From: Desulfovibrionaceae bacterium
GTDB lineage: Bacteria > Desulfobacterota > Desulfovibrionia > Desulfovibrionales > Desulfovibrionaceae
NCBI GenBank assembly: GCA_028689675.1
Contig: JAQVCS010000016.1
Location: 1 to 58,475 of the forward strand
Length of the DNA stretch: 58,475 nt
Reading direction: 5' to 3'
Of this stretch, positions 26,198-34,721 are shown in pieces. How positions within the stretch are numbered: position 1 is the first letter of the stretch; every line of letters starts with the position of its first letter. A program made the position numbers and the translations under genes. The notes under the pieces were generated by a model. It worked only from the letters and a program-made list of their open reading frames with translations. It did not search any database and was not told where the DNA came from.

Positions 26198-27337
26198 CTA
26201 AATCCTTAATATATTACAGATAATAGTAATTATAGCTGTGGCGATAATAATCCAGACAATGGATTGTACCACAGCCGCGGTGGTGGCAAGCCCCACAGCC
26301 GCAGCACTGCGCCCGCAGCGTATGCCTTGGTAGCAGCCGGCAACGCCAATAATAATGCCAAAAACTGTGGCATAGGCAAGGCCAATAAGCCCATGCTTGT
26401 AGGGCACCATACTTATGGTGGCATTGATATATTCAGCAGGGCTTAGGCCAAGCATGGTCACCCCAACCAAAAAACCACCAATAATGCCCATAAGGTCAGC
26501 ATAAATGGTGAGCAGGGGCACCATAAGCATAAGCGCCAGCACGCGCGGCAGCACCAGAAATTCTACAGCAGAAAAGCCAAAGGTGGCAAGGGCGTCCACT
26601 TCCTCATTGACCTGCATAGTGCCAATAAGGGCGGCATAGGCAGCGCCCACGCGCCCGGCCATAACCACGCCCACCATGACGGCGCCCATAACGCGCAGCA
26701 TGCCAATGCCCACAAGCCCAGCCACATATACTTGTGCGCCAAATTGCATCAGCTGCACAGCGCCCACAAAAGCAAGAATAAGACCAAACAAAACATTGGT
26801 CAGGGCAATAATGGGCAGGGCGCTGACACCGCATTCATACATGGCTTGCCATAAATCTTGCCTACGCATGGTGCTTTTGCCCACAAGCAGCCTAGCAAAG
26901 GCGCGGGCAAGTGCGCCAATAAAATCAAGTACATCATAGCAGCTTTGGGGTATGGAACGTATGCTCTTGCCCAAAGAGGCAAGCAAAGAGGCATCGTCTG
27001 CATTTTTTGCCGAGCCAGCCTTGGCAGGCACAGCTAGGGTAAGGGCAAGTAGGCGGCGCAAGCCTTGCGGCAGGGCGTCGCTTTCCACCTGCACAGCCTT
27101 GCTTTGCGCCTGTTTGACAAGGCGCACTAAAAAAGCCAGCAGGCTGGTATCCCACGCGGCAAGGTCTGGGCTGGCGCTCAGGCGCAGCACAGTGGGGGCA
27201 TTGTGCTGCAAGGCTTCAGAAGCCTGCTGCGCTTCTGGCGGCTCGGCCTTGCCCATAGCCCAAGAACCGCCCACCAGTACGGTGAGCGTGTTACCTTCGA
27301 CAATGCAGCGAACAAGAGGTTGTGTGTGCAGTTCCAT
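26198..27337 (-). CDS. mlaE: Lipid-transport permease with N-terminal STAS-like domain (MlaE-like)
   Basis: A 379-aa inner-membrane permease. The first ~110 residues look like a STAS domain (RCIVEGNTLTVLVGGSWAM...LRLSASPDLAAWDTSLLAFLVRLV), so the MlaB role is fused to the permease. The MlaE part follows, with RRQDLWQAMYECGVSALPIIALTNVLFGLILAF and AGRVGAAYAALIGTMQVNEEVDALATFG. The operon is thus E(B)-F-D-lipoprotein. I placed the start at 27337 (MELHTQPLVR); the longer frame would overlap the polA start region. Confidence 0.9.
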   Translation of the reverse strand: MELHTQPLVRCIVEGNTLTVLVGGSWAMGKAEPPEAQQASEALQHNAPTVLRLSASPDLAAWDTSLLAFLVRLVKQAQSKAVQVESDALPQGLRRLLALTLAVPAKAGSAKNADDASLLASLGKSIRSIPQSCYDVLDFIGALARAFARLLVGKSTMRRQDLWQAMYECGVSALPIIALTNVLFGLILAFVGAVQLMQFGAQVYVAGLVGIGMLRVMGAVMVGVVMAGRVGAAYAALIGTMQVNEEVDALATFGFSAVEFLVLPRVLALMLMVPLLTIYADLMGIIGGFLVGVTMLGLSPAEYINATISMVPYKHGLIGLAYATVFGIIIGVAGCYQGIRCGRSAAAVGLATTAAVVQSIVWIIIATAIITIICNILRI

Positions 27338-27469
27338 TGGGGCTAGTATATAAAGCCAACCCGCGTTACGCAAGGCAATTTTTCTTTTGTTGCGGCGCTG
27401 GCGCATACTGGGTATGCTGCTTGTGCAGGCATTTTGCCCCCTGTGCACCTTTTACCCCAAATAAAAATT

Positions 27470-30115
27470 ATGTCCTTGCAAGAGCGTCTTCATCTGGAAC
27501 AGTCCCCCGTCTATCTTATGGATGGTTCAGCCTTTATTTATCGCGGTTTTTTTTCCAACCGTGCTATGCAGCGTTCTGACGGCTTTCCCACCAATGCTCT
27601 GGTGGTGGTTTTTCGCATTTTATTGCGCATATTGCGTGAAGAAAAGCCAGACTATTTTGCCTTTGTGCTGGACGGAAAAGGGAAAAATTTTCGCCACGAT
27701 ATTTTCCCCTTATACAAGGCCAACCGCGATGCCACGCCTGAAGACCTTATTCGCCAGATTGAGCCTATTAAGCGGGCGGTTACCTCGCTGGGCATTCCTT
27801 TGGAAGTCTCACAAGGCTGTGAAGCGGACGATTGCCTTGCCTCGCTGGCGGCGCGCATTTCGCAAGAGCGCCCTGTGGTTATTGTGAGTGGTGATAAAGA
27901 TTTGCGCCAATGCCTGAATGACAATGTTTACCTGTGGGACCCGGGCAGTAAGGAAGACAAGGTGCAGTCGGCACAAGATTTTCGCGCGCTGTATGGCATA
28001 GAGCCAGCAGCGTGGGCAGATATGCAGGCCTTGATGGGTGATACTGCCGACAATATTCCCGGTGTGCCGGGCATTGGCCCCAAAACAGCAGAAAAGATTT
28101 TTAAGCAATTCACCTCGCTTGAAGATATTCGCGATCGCTTCAGCCAGCTAGAGCCCAAAATGCAGGCAAAAATGGCCAACCATATGGATGCTGTCTTTAT
28201 GTACCGCGAGCTCACACGCCTTTCGCGTACTTATTGCCAGCAGCTGGGGCTGGCAGACCTTGCCGTGCAAGCGCCCAAGGTGGAAGAGCTGAGCATGATG
28301 ATGGCAGAATTTGAGCTTACTGCCCTGCGCCGCGATGTGGATGCCCTCATTAGGGCGCAAAATAAATTCCACACGCCAGCGCTTGCCCCGCGCCCAGCCG
28401 CAGACCTTCCCGCTGCTGCAGCCCAAGGCGGGCAGGTGCAAATGTCCTTGTTCAGCCTTAGCCCCACCCCCTTGGATATGCCAGAAATGCAGCGCCCAGA
28501 CAGCCTTGCCTGTGCAGGCAAAGACGTTGCCTTCCTATACCCGCGTGGTTTTGACCGCAGCCCTGTTGTGGCCATGGAAGGGCGGCAGTGGCTATACACT
28601 GGCGACATAGAAGCGCTTGTACCCTACCTTGCCAAGGCCAGCCGCCTGATATGCCCCGATGTCAAAAGCCTGCTGGCACGGCAGGCATGGTGGTGGGCTG
28701 TGCCAGAAGGGGTCTGGTTTGACCTTGGCCTTGCTGTGTATGTGCTCAACCCCGAAGAAAGCGATTATGGTTGGCCAAAGCTGGCCGCGCGCTGGGCTGG
28801 CACCGTGGGGCTTGCCGCGCAGGATGCTGGCCTGCTGGCGTTGCGCATGGCCGAGCACTTGCACCAGCAAATGCAGGCGGCAGATGTGCTGAGCCTGTTC
28901 ACAAAGCTTGAAATGCCGCTTATTGGCGTGCTGGCGCGCATGGAAGGGCAGGGTATTGCTATCAATTCCCGCGCTTTTGCCAGCTTTTTGCAGGAAGTGC
29001 AGCATGAATTGGATGTGCTCACCACCAATATTTATGCGCAGACGGGGGAATTCAATATCCGCTCTGCCCAGCAGCTGGGGGAAGTGCTCTTTACCCGTTT
29101 GCATTTGCCCACACCCAAAAAAACCAAGGGCGGGCAATTTTCTACCAATCAGGATGCCTTAGAAAAATTGGCTGGCGAACACCCCGTGGTGGACAGTGTG
29201 CTGCAATACCGCAAGTTGGAAAAAATGCGCTCCACCTACCTTGCGCCCTTGCCACGCCTTATCGACCCTAGGGGGCGCATACACACCACCTTTAACCAAA
29301 CGGCCACGGCCACAGGGCGGCTTTCTTCCAGCAACCCAAATTTGCAGAATATTCCTGTGCGCGGCGATTTGGGCAAAAGGATGCGCACCTGTTTTGTGGC
29401 ACGAGAAGGGGCAAGCCTGATTTCTGCGGACTATTCACAGGTGGAATTGCGCGTGCTGGCGCATGTTTCGCAGGAACCAACCTTGCTTGAAGCCTTTCGG
29501 CATGGCGAAGACATCCACAGGCGCACCGCAGCCCTGATTTTTGAGATAGCGCCAGACATGGTGAGTGCAGACCAGCGCCGCTCTGCCAAGACCATTAACT
29601 TTGGGCTTATTTATGGCATGGGCGCACAGAAATTAGCGCGGGAGCTGGGCATAAGCAGCACGCAGGCACGCGACTTTATTGAGCAATATTTTAAGCGCTT
29701 GGGCAAGCTCAAGACCTTTTATGACAGCATTGAAGCCAGCGCAAAAGAGCAGGGCTTTGTTACCACGCTGGCAGGCCGCCGCCGCCTGCTGCCCGATATT
29801 TATTCAAAAAATGGGCAGTCTTTTGCTTTGGCGCGGCGTCAGGCTATTAATACTGTTATTCAGGGCTCGGCTGCGGATATTATCAAGCTGGCTATGCTGG
29901 CTGTGCAGCGCGACAGCCTGCTTGCTGAATGCAAGGCGCGCCTTGTGCTGCAAGTGCATGACGAATTGCTGCTGGAAGTGGACGATGCCCACGCCGCGGC
30001 TGTGGGCGAGCGCGTGGCGGCCTTGATGTCTGTCGTTGCCCCCAGCGGGCAGCCCCTCAGTGTGCCCCTGCTGGTTGACTGGGGCATGGGCAAAAATTGG
30101 GGGGATGCCCACTAA
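27470..30115 (+). CDS. polA: DNA polymerase I, probably without active proofreading
   Basis: An 881-aa polymerase for repair and Okazaki-fragment processing. The 5' nuclease domain is intact (MDGSAFIYRGFFS, GCEADDCLASLA, SGDKDLRQCL, GDTADNIPGVPGIGPKTA). The polymerase has motif A (DYSQVELRVLAHVS), motif B (RRSAKTINFGLIYGMG) and motif C (LQVHDELLLEV). In the middle domain (~330-480) I cannot find the DxE exonuclease motif of Klenow; the matching stretch reads KDVAFLYPRGFDRSP. Proofreading is therefore probably lost, as in Taq Pol I. The start has no clear ribosome-binding site. Confidence 0.95.
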   Translation: MSLQERLHLEQSPVYLMDGSAFIYRGFFSNRAMQRSDGFPTNALVVVFRILLRILREEKPDYFAFVLDGKGKNFRHDIFPLYKANRDATPEDLIRQIEPIKRAVTSLGIPLEVSQGCEADDCLASLAARISQERPVVIVSGDKDLRQCLNDNVYLWDPGSKEDKVQSAQDFRALYGIEPAAWADMQALMGDTADNIPGVPGIGPKTAEKIFKQFTSLEDIRDRFSQLEPKMQAKMANHMDAVFMYRELTRLSRTYCQQLGLADLAVQAPKVEELSMMMAEFELTALRRDVDALIRAQNKFHTPALAPRPAADLPAAAAQGGQVQMSLFSLSPTPLDMPEMQRPDSLACAGKDVAFLYPRGFDRSPVVAMEGRQWLYTGDIEALVPYLAKASRLICPDVKSLLARQAWWWAVPEGVWFDLGLAVYVLNPEESDYGWPKLAARWAGTVGLAAQDAGLLALRMAEHLHQQMQAADVLSLFTKLEMPLIGVLARMEGQGIAINSRAFASFLQEVQHELDVLTTNIYAQTGEFNIRSAQQLGEVLFTRLHLPTPKKTKGGQFSTNQDALEKLAGEHPVVDSVLQYRKLEKMRSTYLAPLPRLIDPRGRIHTTFNQTATATGRLSSSNPNLQNIPVRGDLGKRMRTCFVAREGASLISADYSQVELRVLAHVSQEPTLLEAFRHGEDIHRRTAALIFEIAPDMVSADQRRSAKTINFGLIYGMGAQKLARELGISSTQARDFIEQYFKRLGKLKTFYDSIEASAKEQGFVTTLAGRRRLLPDIYSKNGQSFALARRQAINTVIQGSAADIIKLAMLAVQRDSLLAECKARLVLQVHDELLLEVDDAHAAAVGERVAALMSVVAPSGQPLSVPLLVDWGMGKNWGDAH

Positions 30116-30390
30116 AAGTGCGGCACAGCTGTGCGCATACGGTTCGCCTTGTGCGCTCAAGGGGGCATTTCCCCGCATGCTCATAAGCCCCTTCCTTTTG
30201 TGCTGGCGGTTTTTTGGGTAATTCACAGGCTTGCTTGCCTTTTCTCTGTGCCAGAGGCGGGTAGGGCAGGCTGGTCTCTTTGTCAGCATGGGGCTGGCTA
30301 TGCCTTGCGCCAACGAGGCTGGCTCATGGGCGTGATTGTTATGCTTTGGGGGCATGCCCCCTAAGTGTTGTTTATCCCTACGAGGGTACT

Positions 30391-30894
30391 ATGATTATTG
30401 TCTATACAGGCGATGGCAAAGGCAAAACTTCTGCCAGCGTGGGGCAGGCTATACGCGCCTTGGGGCAGGGCATGCGGGTATGCTTTGCACAATTTATGAA
30501 GTCGAACCGCAGCACTGGCGAACAGCTTTTTTTGGGCAAGACGCTGGGTGATGATTTTTACATTGGCGGCTATGGCTTTTTTCGTACAGAAGCAGAGCGC
30601 CCGCAGCACCGCAAGGCTGCGCAGGCCACGCTTGCTTGGGCGCAGCAGCATGTGGCTGCCTGTGCCATGCTTGTGCTTGATGAAGCACTGTACGCCCTGC
30701 GCTCGGGCTTAGTGACGCAGCAGGAAATAGAAAGCCTGCTGGATGCGGCAACAGCAGCTGGCACGCATGTGGTTTTGTCTGGACGGGGGCTGCCCAAATG
30801 GCTGGAAGCCCGTGCCGATATTGTTTCAAGCCTGCAAGAAATAAAACATGCGTGGCAGCAGGGCATAGCTGCCACACGGGGCATAGAATATTAA
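30391..30894 (+). CDS. cobO: Cob(I)yrinic acid a,c-diamide adenosyltransferase
   Basis: CobO/BtuR attaches the adenosyl group to cobalt in cobalamin synthesis or salvage. The 167-aa protein has the P-loop IVYTGDGKGKTSASVGQAIRA, the FAQFMKS segment and LVLDEALYALRSGLV, all typical. At ~20 residues shorter than E. coli BtuR it lacks the N-terminal extension, which is common. I chose the ATG at 30391 because GAGG sits upstream. It faces cbiK, another corrinoid gene, across a terminator. The 275 bp between polA and cobO show no clear RNA motif. Confidence 0.93.
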   Translation: MIIVYTGDGKGKTSASVGQAIRALGQGMRVCFAQFMKSNRSTGEQLFLGKTLGDDFYIGGYGFFRTEAERPQHRKAAQATLAWAQQHVAACAMLVLDEALYALRSGLVTQQEIESLLDAATAAGTHVVLSGRGLPKWLEARADIVSSLQEIKHAWQQGIAATRGIEY

Positions 30895-30905
30895 GCCAGT
30901 AAAAA

Positions 30906-30935
30906 AGCCCCCAAGGCCGTAAAGGTCTGGGGGCT
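30906..30935. terminator. Terminator between cobO and cbiK
   Basis: AGCCCCCA and TGGGGGCT pair around a 14-nt segment containing GGCC/GGTC, then GTGTTTTT. It lies between convergent genes. Confidence 0.8.
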
Positions 30936-30968
30936 GTGTTTTTGCGGTATGCTCTGGTTATAGTAGCC

Positions 30969-31844
30969 TTATTCCCGTGTCTGCTTGCCGCTTACCAAGT
31001 CATCGGCAGCGGTAGCACTGTGGCGCAGAAAAATTTGCTGTATAGCCTTATTTGAGCCCAAGCCAGCCAGTACGGGCTTTACATCCATGCCAGCGGCTTT
31101 TAGCTGCGATGCCCAAGAATCGGGCTCTGCCCCAGCCATATCATTGCGGGCATGGTCGCCAGCCACCAGCATAAAGGGCACAAGCCACACGCGTTTGATT
31201 TTTTGTGCCTTGAGCTGGGGCAGCACCTTGTCAAAGCTATGCGCCCCTTCCACTGTGGCCAGCCACATGCGGGCATCCTTTTCATGCAAAGCCCTTGCCA
31301 TAGAATCGAGAATAAGGTCGCCAGCCCCACGGTCATTGCCATGCCCCATAAAAATAACAGCATCACTGGGCTTGCGCTGGGCGGGCAGCCCTTGCTGAAG
31401 GGCAAGAATAACTTCCTGCTGGTCTTGTGCCGACTCAAGCAAGGGGTGCCCCAAACGCACAGCAGTAAAACGATTTGGCTTGGCACAAAGGTTTTGCACA
31501 ATTTGCCGCTGAATTTTGATATATTCCTCAGCAGGCACAATATGCAAGGACTGTATAAGCAGCTCTGTTGCCCCCTGAGCAGCGGCTGTATCCATTGCTT
31601 CAGAAACAGAGTGGACGGGTTTTCCCTGCCCAGCCAGTTTTTTGCGAATGATGTTTGAAGAATAAGCCCAAATAATGGGCTGGCCGCTGGCGGTATAGGC
31701 TTTGCCAATATCCTCCAGCGCTACTGTGGCGGCGGGCTCACTGGTGCCAAAGGCGGCAAGAATGAGGGCTTGTTTTGCCTCTGCGGCAAAGGTGGCTGTG
31801 CACAGGGCACAACACAAGACGAAGGCAAGAACTATCCTTCTCAT
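30969..31844 (-). CDS. cbiK: Exported sirohydrochlorin cobaltochelatase, CbiK family
   Basis: A 291-aa class II chelatase that inserts cobalt (or iron) into sirohydrochlorin. The N-terminus is a signal peptide (IVLAFVLCCALCTATFAAEA), so the enzyme is predicted to be periplasmic, as known for CbiKP of Desulfovibrio vulgaris. Family landmarks are ILAAFGTSEPAA, VIFMGHGNDRGAGD with the metal-binding histidine, and WLVPFMLVAGDHARNDMAG with the second. I chose the ATG at 31844, preceded by GGAG; a longer frame to 31928 is unlikely. A riboswitch-like leader lies upstream. Confidence 0.92.
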   Translation of the reverse strand: MRRIVLAFVLCCALCTATFAAEAKQALILAAFGTSEPAATVALEDIGKAYTASGQPIIWAYSSNIIRKKLAGQGKPVHSVSEAMDTAAAQGATELLIQSLHIVPAEEYIKIQRQIVQNLCAKPNRFTAVRLGHPLLESAQDQQEVILALQQGLPAQRKPSDAVIFMGHGNDRGAGDLILDSMARALHEKDARMWLATVEGAHSFDKVLPQLKAQKIKRVWLVPFMLVAGDHARNDMAGAEPDSWASQLKAAGMDVKPVLAGLGSNKAIQQIFLRHSATAADDLVSGKQTRE

Positions 31845-31922
31845 GGCTAAAACACTCCTTATCCATACTCGTGGATGGTTGTGCTTACAGGGGGCGTGGG
31901 CACAATGCCCATGGCACAGGGT

Positions 31923-31992
31923 AAGCATTCCTGCTGTTCAGGCTGGTTTTCCGGCTCAAGGGTCATTCGTGGCCGCGCCTTCCCATGCTTTG
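31923..31992 (-). promoter_or_regulatory. Probable cobalamin riboswitch upstream of cbiK
   Basis: Read on the minus strand, the leader has an outer stem AGCAT/ATGCT, then GGGAAGG, GCGGCCACG and a B12-box-like AGCCGGAAAACCAGCC, about 80 bp before the cbiK start. The B12 box differs from the consensus AGCCAGGAGACCTGCC at several positions, so this may be a variant class. The position before a corrinoid-synthesis gene supports the call. Confidence 0.5.
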
Positions 31993-32030
31993 AGCACAGT
32001 GGCATAGTGCGGCTTTGTCGCCTTAGGGTA

Positions 32031-32166
32031 TGTTCACACTACGTTCTTTTGCCCTCTGTCGGCGTCAGACTTCGGCTTGTATTTCGGTTGAGTACCATAA
32101 GAGTACACTCCCTGCATACAGGCCTCGTCTTCCTTGCCAGCGAACAAAATTCCTGTAGTGTGAACA
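32031..32166. repeat. 136-bp element with perfect 12-bp terminal inverted repeats
   Basis: TGTTCACACTAC at 32031-32042 and GTAGTGTGAACA at 32155-32166 are exact complements. On the minus strand the inside is open over about 37 codons, including YSYGTQPKYKPKSDADRG, ending with a TGA inside the terminal repeat. It resembles a small non-autonomous insertion or a dispersed repeat in the space between cbiK and the HydG-like gene. Confidence 0.6.
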
Positions 32167-32347
32167 CGCCCGAGTACGGCTGCGGTACAGCAGCGTCTTT
32201 ACGCTTTCCCATTTAATAAAAGCACCTGAACAGGGTGTTAATACACCATAGCGCTAGCAGTGCTGGCGTGGGCTGTCAAGCATTGCGGCTGCTGGTATGA
32301 AAATTTTGGAATAGAGGATAAAAAGTATCCTATGTGAATTTTTTCAT

Positions 32348-32378
32348 TTGAAGATTTTTTTTAATTATGGTATATACT
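32348..32378 (+). promoter_or_regulatory. Sigma-70-like promoter before the HydG-like gene
   Basis: TTGAAG at 32348-32353 and TATATA at 32371-32376 (17-bp spacer; TATACT overlaps at 32373) lie in an A/T-rich stretch about 130 bp before the start codon. Confidence 0.45.
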
Positions 32379-32505
32379 GTGGCGTGTAAGGCAGGTGTTT
32401 GCAGCGGTGCAGCGGTCGCTTAGGTTTTTCTTATATAACCACGAATGACCCGCCGTCGCCATGCTGTATTGTTAACGTATGCAATCAGTGAAGGAGGATG
32501 GCATT

Positions 32506-33816
32506 ATGCCCCGTACGGATATTCCCGCATGGCTTGATAAAGCCCAAATTATGGCTGCGCTTGAAAACACGCAAGCCCCCACCGAGGCTGAACTTCAAGC
32601 TATTTTCGATAAGTCTTTAGCTTTGGAATCATTAAATTTACAAGAAATAGCGCGCTTGCTTGCCGTGCAAAGCCCCGAAGGCGTCAAGGCTTTGTGTGAG
32701 GCTGCCGCCAAGGTAAAAGAAAAGGTGTATGGCGACCGCATTGTGCTTACTGCACCTTTGCACATTTCTTCATTCTGTAGTGGCGAGCGTGCCGACATGT
32801 TGGCTTCTTGCGTGCGCAAAAACCGCTCTGCCATTGCTGAAAGCACGCGCAACCTGCTGCGCGAAGGGCACAAGCGCGTGCTCATTATTGCAGAAACCTT
32901 GGGTGAAGATGGCTTTGATGGCGTGCTGGAAGCGGTGCACACTGTTTATTCTGTGCGTGAAAAGGGCAGCGAAGTGCGCCGCGCCAATGTCAACCTTACC
33001 CCCCTGCGCAAAGAAGATTATGAAGCCCTGCGCGATGCCGACGTAGGCTCGTGCAATGTGTATCAGGAAACCTATGATGAAGATGTCTATGCCAGCCATT
33101 ATGGCGACGGCCCCAAGGGCGACTTTGTTCAGCGCCTTGAAGCTGTCGAAATGGCACTGGCTGCTGGCTTGCAGGATGTGGGCTTGGGCTTGATGCTGGG
33201 GCTTGGCCCGTGGAAATATGATGTGCTGGCTTTGGCGCTGCATGCTGCGCACATTGAGCGCTCTTTTGGCGTGGGCGTTTCGCCCATCAATTTGCACCGT
33301 ATTGCAGGCAATGCGGTGAACCCTGTGGCCGATGATGAATATATTCGTGCTACGGCTATTGTGCGCTTGGCTTTGCCCTGTGCTGGTATTATTTTAAATA
33401 CATGCAAAGCGGCTGGGCCGTGGCGTGAAGCCTGCCGTTATGGCTGCTCGCAAATCATTACTGGCAGCGTGGTTGACCCCAACGAGCCAGCCGTGCCCGT
33501 TAAAGAAGTGGTGCGTTATTTGGTGCAGGAAACACATCACATGCCTTCATTTTGCTGTGCCTGCCCGCGCCTTGGCCGCTGTGGCGACAATTTCCTTTCT
33601 GTGGTGCATGAAGCTGGGTCTATTGCTTCGCAATGCGGCCCCAATTCCTTAGCCTCTTTTGCAGAATATCTGCACCATTATGCCGAAAAGGATATTGTGG
33701 ACGCAGGCCTGAGCCTTATTCAAGAAAAGCTTGAGGCCATGCCCCTGCACATTCGTGGTGCGGCTGAAAAATTATTACAAAAAATTGAGCTGGGGCGTGT
33801 GGACGAGTTTATTTAA
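32506..33816 (+). CDS. HydG-like protein lacking the radical-SAM cysteine motif
   Basis: A 436-aa homologue of HydG, the radical-SAM tyrosine lyase that makes the Fe(CO)(CN) unit of [FeFe]-hydrogenase. Similarity runs along the whole chain: GSCNVYQETYDEDVYASHYGDGPKGDF, LEAVEMALAAGLQDVGLGLMLGLGPWKYDVLALALHA (shortened here by position) and the tail FCCACPRLGRCGDNF...SQCGPNSLASFAEYL. Where HydG has the CX3CX2C loop after APLYIS, this protein has APLHISSFCSGERADML, with only one of the three cysteines. The GGEHP-like SAM segment reads AETLG. The C-terminal CX2C-X23-C, matching the auxiliary cluster site, is kept. It cannot be a normal radical-SAM enzyme. The start at 32506 has AAGGAGG upstream. 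No hydrogenase genes are near. Confidence 0.85.
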   Translation: MPRTDIPAWLDKAQIMAALENTQAPTEAELQAIFDKSLALESLNLQEIARLLAVQSPEGVKALCEAAAKVKEKVYGDRIVLTAPLHISSFCSGERADMLASCVRKNRSAIAESTRNLLREGHKRVLIIAETLGEDGFDGVLEAVHTVYSVREKGSEVRRANVNLTPLRKEDYEALRDADVGSCNVYQETYDEDVYASHYGDGPKGDFVQRLEAVEMALAAGLQDVGLGLMLGLGPWKYDVLALALHAAHIERSFGVGVSPINLHRIAGNAVNPVADDEYIRATAIVRLALPCAGIILNTCKAAGPWREACRYGCSQIITGSVVDPNEPAVPVKEVVRYLVQETHHMPSFCCACPRLGRCGDNFLSVVHEAGSIASQCGPNSLASFAEYLHHYAEKDIVDAGLSLIQEKLEAMPLHIRGAAEKLLQKIELGRVDEFI

Positions 33817-33851
33817 TGCCCGTCCAGCTATAGCCCTGTAGGTCTGGAATG

Positions 33852-33896
33852 CACACAAAACGCCTCGACAAGCCCGTCGGGGCGTTTTGGTGTGTG
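33852..33896. terminator. Terminator after the HydG-like gene
   Basis: CACACAAAACGCC..CGAC and GTCGGGGCGTTTTGGTGTG form a long stem with a small loop and T-rich 3' arm. Confidence 0.75.
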
Positions 33897-33914
33897 AGCT
33901 AAAAAGGAGATGCC

Positions 33915-34721
33915 ATGGATGGAGTACTATTGCCTTTAGTGCAAGCTGTGCTGGCGGGCTTGGGCTCGTGGCTTTCTGTTACTGTGGGAGCTTGTATTAT
34001 TTTTTTGCAGCGTGATTTTTCTCGCCGCACAATGGATATTATGCTGGGTGTTGCTGGCGGCATGATGCTGGCTGCCGCTTTTTGAGGTTTGCTCACCCCA
34101 GCTATGCAGCTGGCGCAGGGCTGGGGCAAATTGGCTTTTGCGCCTTTGCTGGGCGGCTTGGCCTTGGGCGGCATTTTTTTGCTGGGTATTGATTTGCTGC
34201 TGCCGCATGTGCATGCCCTGCAAAATACGCGCGAGGGCATTTCTACCCAATGGCATAAAAGCATTTTGCTTGTTATTGCCATGGCTCTGCACCACATTCC
34301 CGAAGGGCTTGCCATGGGGGTGGGCTATGGCGCTGTGGCCAGCAGCGCAGCCAGTGCCGCCCCTGTTTCTATGGCGACGGCCTTAATGGTAACATTTTCT
34401 ATGATGCTGCAAAATATTCCTGAAGGGCTTATTGTGGCAACAGCCCTGCGCGGCGAGGGTTTTTCGGCAAAAAAATCGTGTTTTTGGGGTATGCTTTCGG
34501 GCATTACTGCCCCGCTTGGCGCGGTGCTTGGGGCTGTTACTGCCGATATTTCAGCGCAGCTTTTGCCCGTGGCTTTGGCTTTTGCCGCAGGGGCTATGCT
34601 GTATGTTGTGGCAGAAGAAGTGCTGCCCGAGGCAAATGCTTCGGGCAATGGGCATGCGGCTACGTTGGCCTGCATTGCTGGCGTGGCCTTGGTGCTTATG
34701 CTTGATGCCCTGACGCATTAA
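33915..34721 (+). CDS. ZIP-family metal transporter with one in-frame TGA (candidate selenoprotein)
   Basis: With the TGA at 34083-34085 read through, this is one 268-aa ZIP (GufA/ZupT-like) divalent-metal transporter. The upstream part starts with a good GGAG site (ATG 33915) and gives TM1 and most of TM2 (MLGVAGGMMLAAAF-TGA-GLLTPAMQ). The rest has TM4 with LHHIPEGLAMG and TM5 with LQNIPEGLIVATAL, the metal-binding histidine/glutamate motifs. No other stop or frameshift is present. The TGA is codon 57, where relatives often have Trp (AASFWSLL) or other residues. A hairpin suited to a bacterial SECIS follows. It is either Sec, or a single Trp-to-stop mutation. Confidence 0.75.
34083..34126 (+). 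promoter_or_regulatory. Candidate SECIS hairpin in the ZIP gene
   Basis: After the TGA (34083-34085), arms CCCCAGC (34096-34102) and GCTGGGG (34120-34126) form a 7-bp stem. A 2x2 internal loop, a TGC/GCA stem and a 7-nt apical loop AGCTGGC follow. The apical loop starts 22 nt after the TGA, within the usual range for bacterial SECIS elements. A competing CAGCT/AGCTG fold exists. Confidence 0.45.

Noticed and set aside
32428..32460. Second riboswitch suggested by CCACGAATGACCC, also found in the cbiK leader
   Set aside because: A shared 13-mer is expected by chance in a window this size, and no B12 box or supporting stem was found before the HydG-like gene.
33915..34721. General reassignment of TGA to tryptophan in this organism
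   Set aside because: TGA is used as a normal stop, for example at the ends of the SufC-like and MlaD-like genes.
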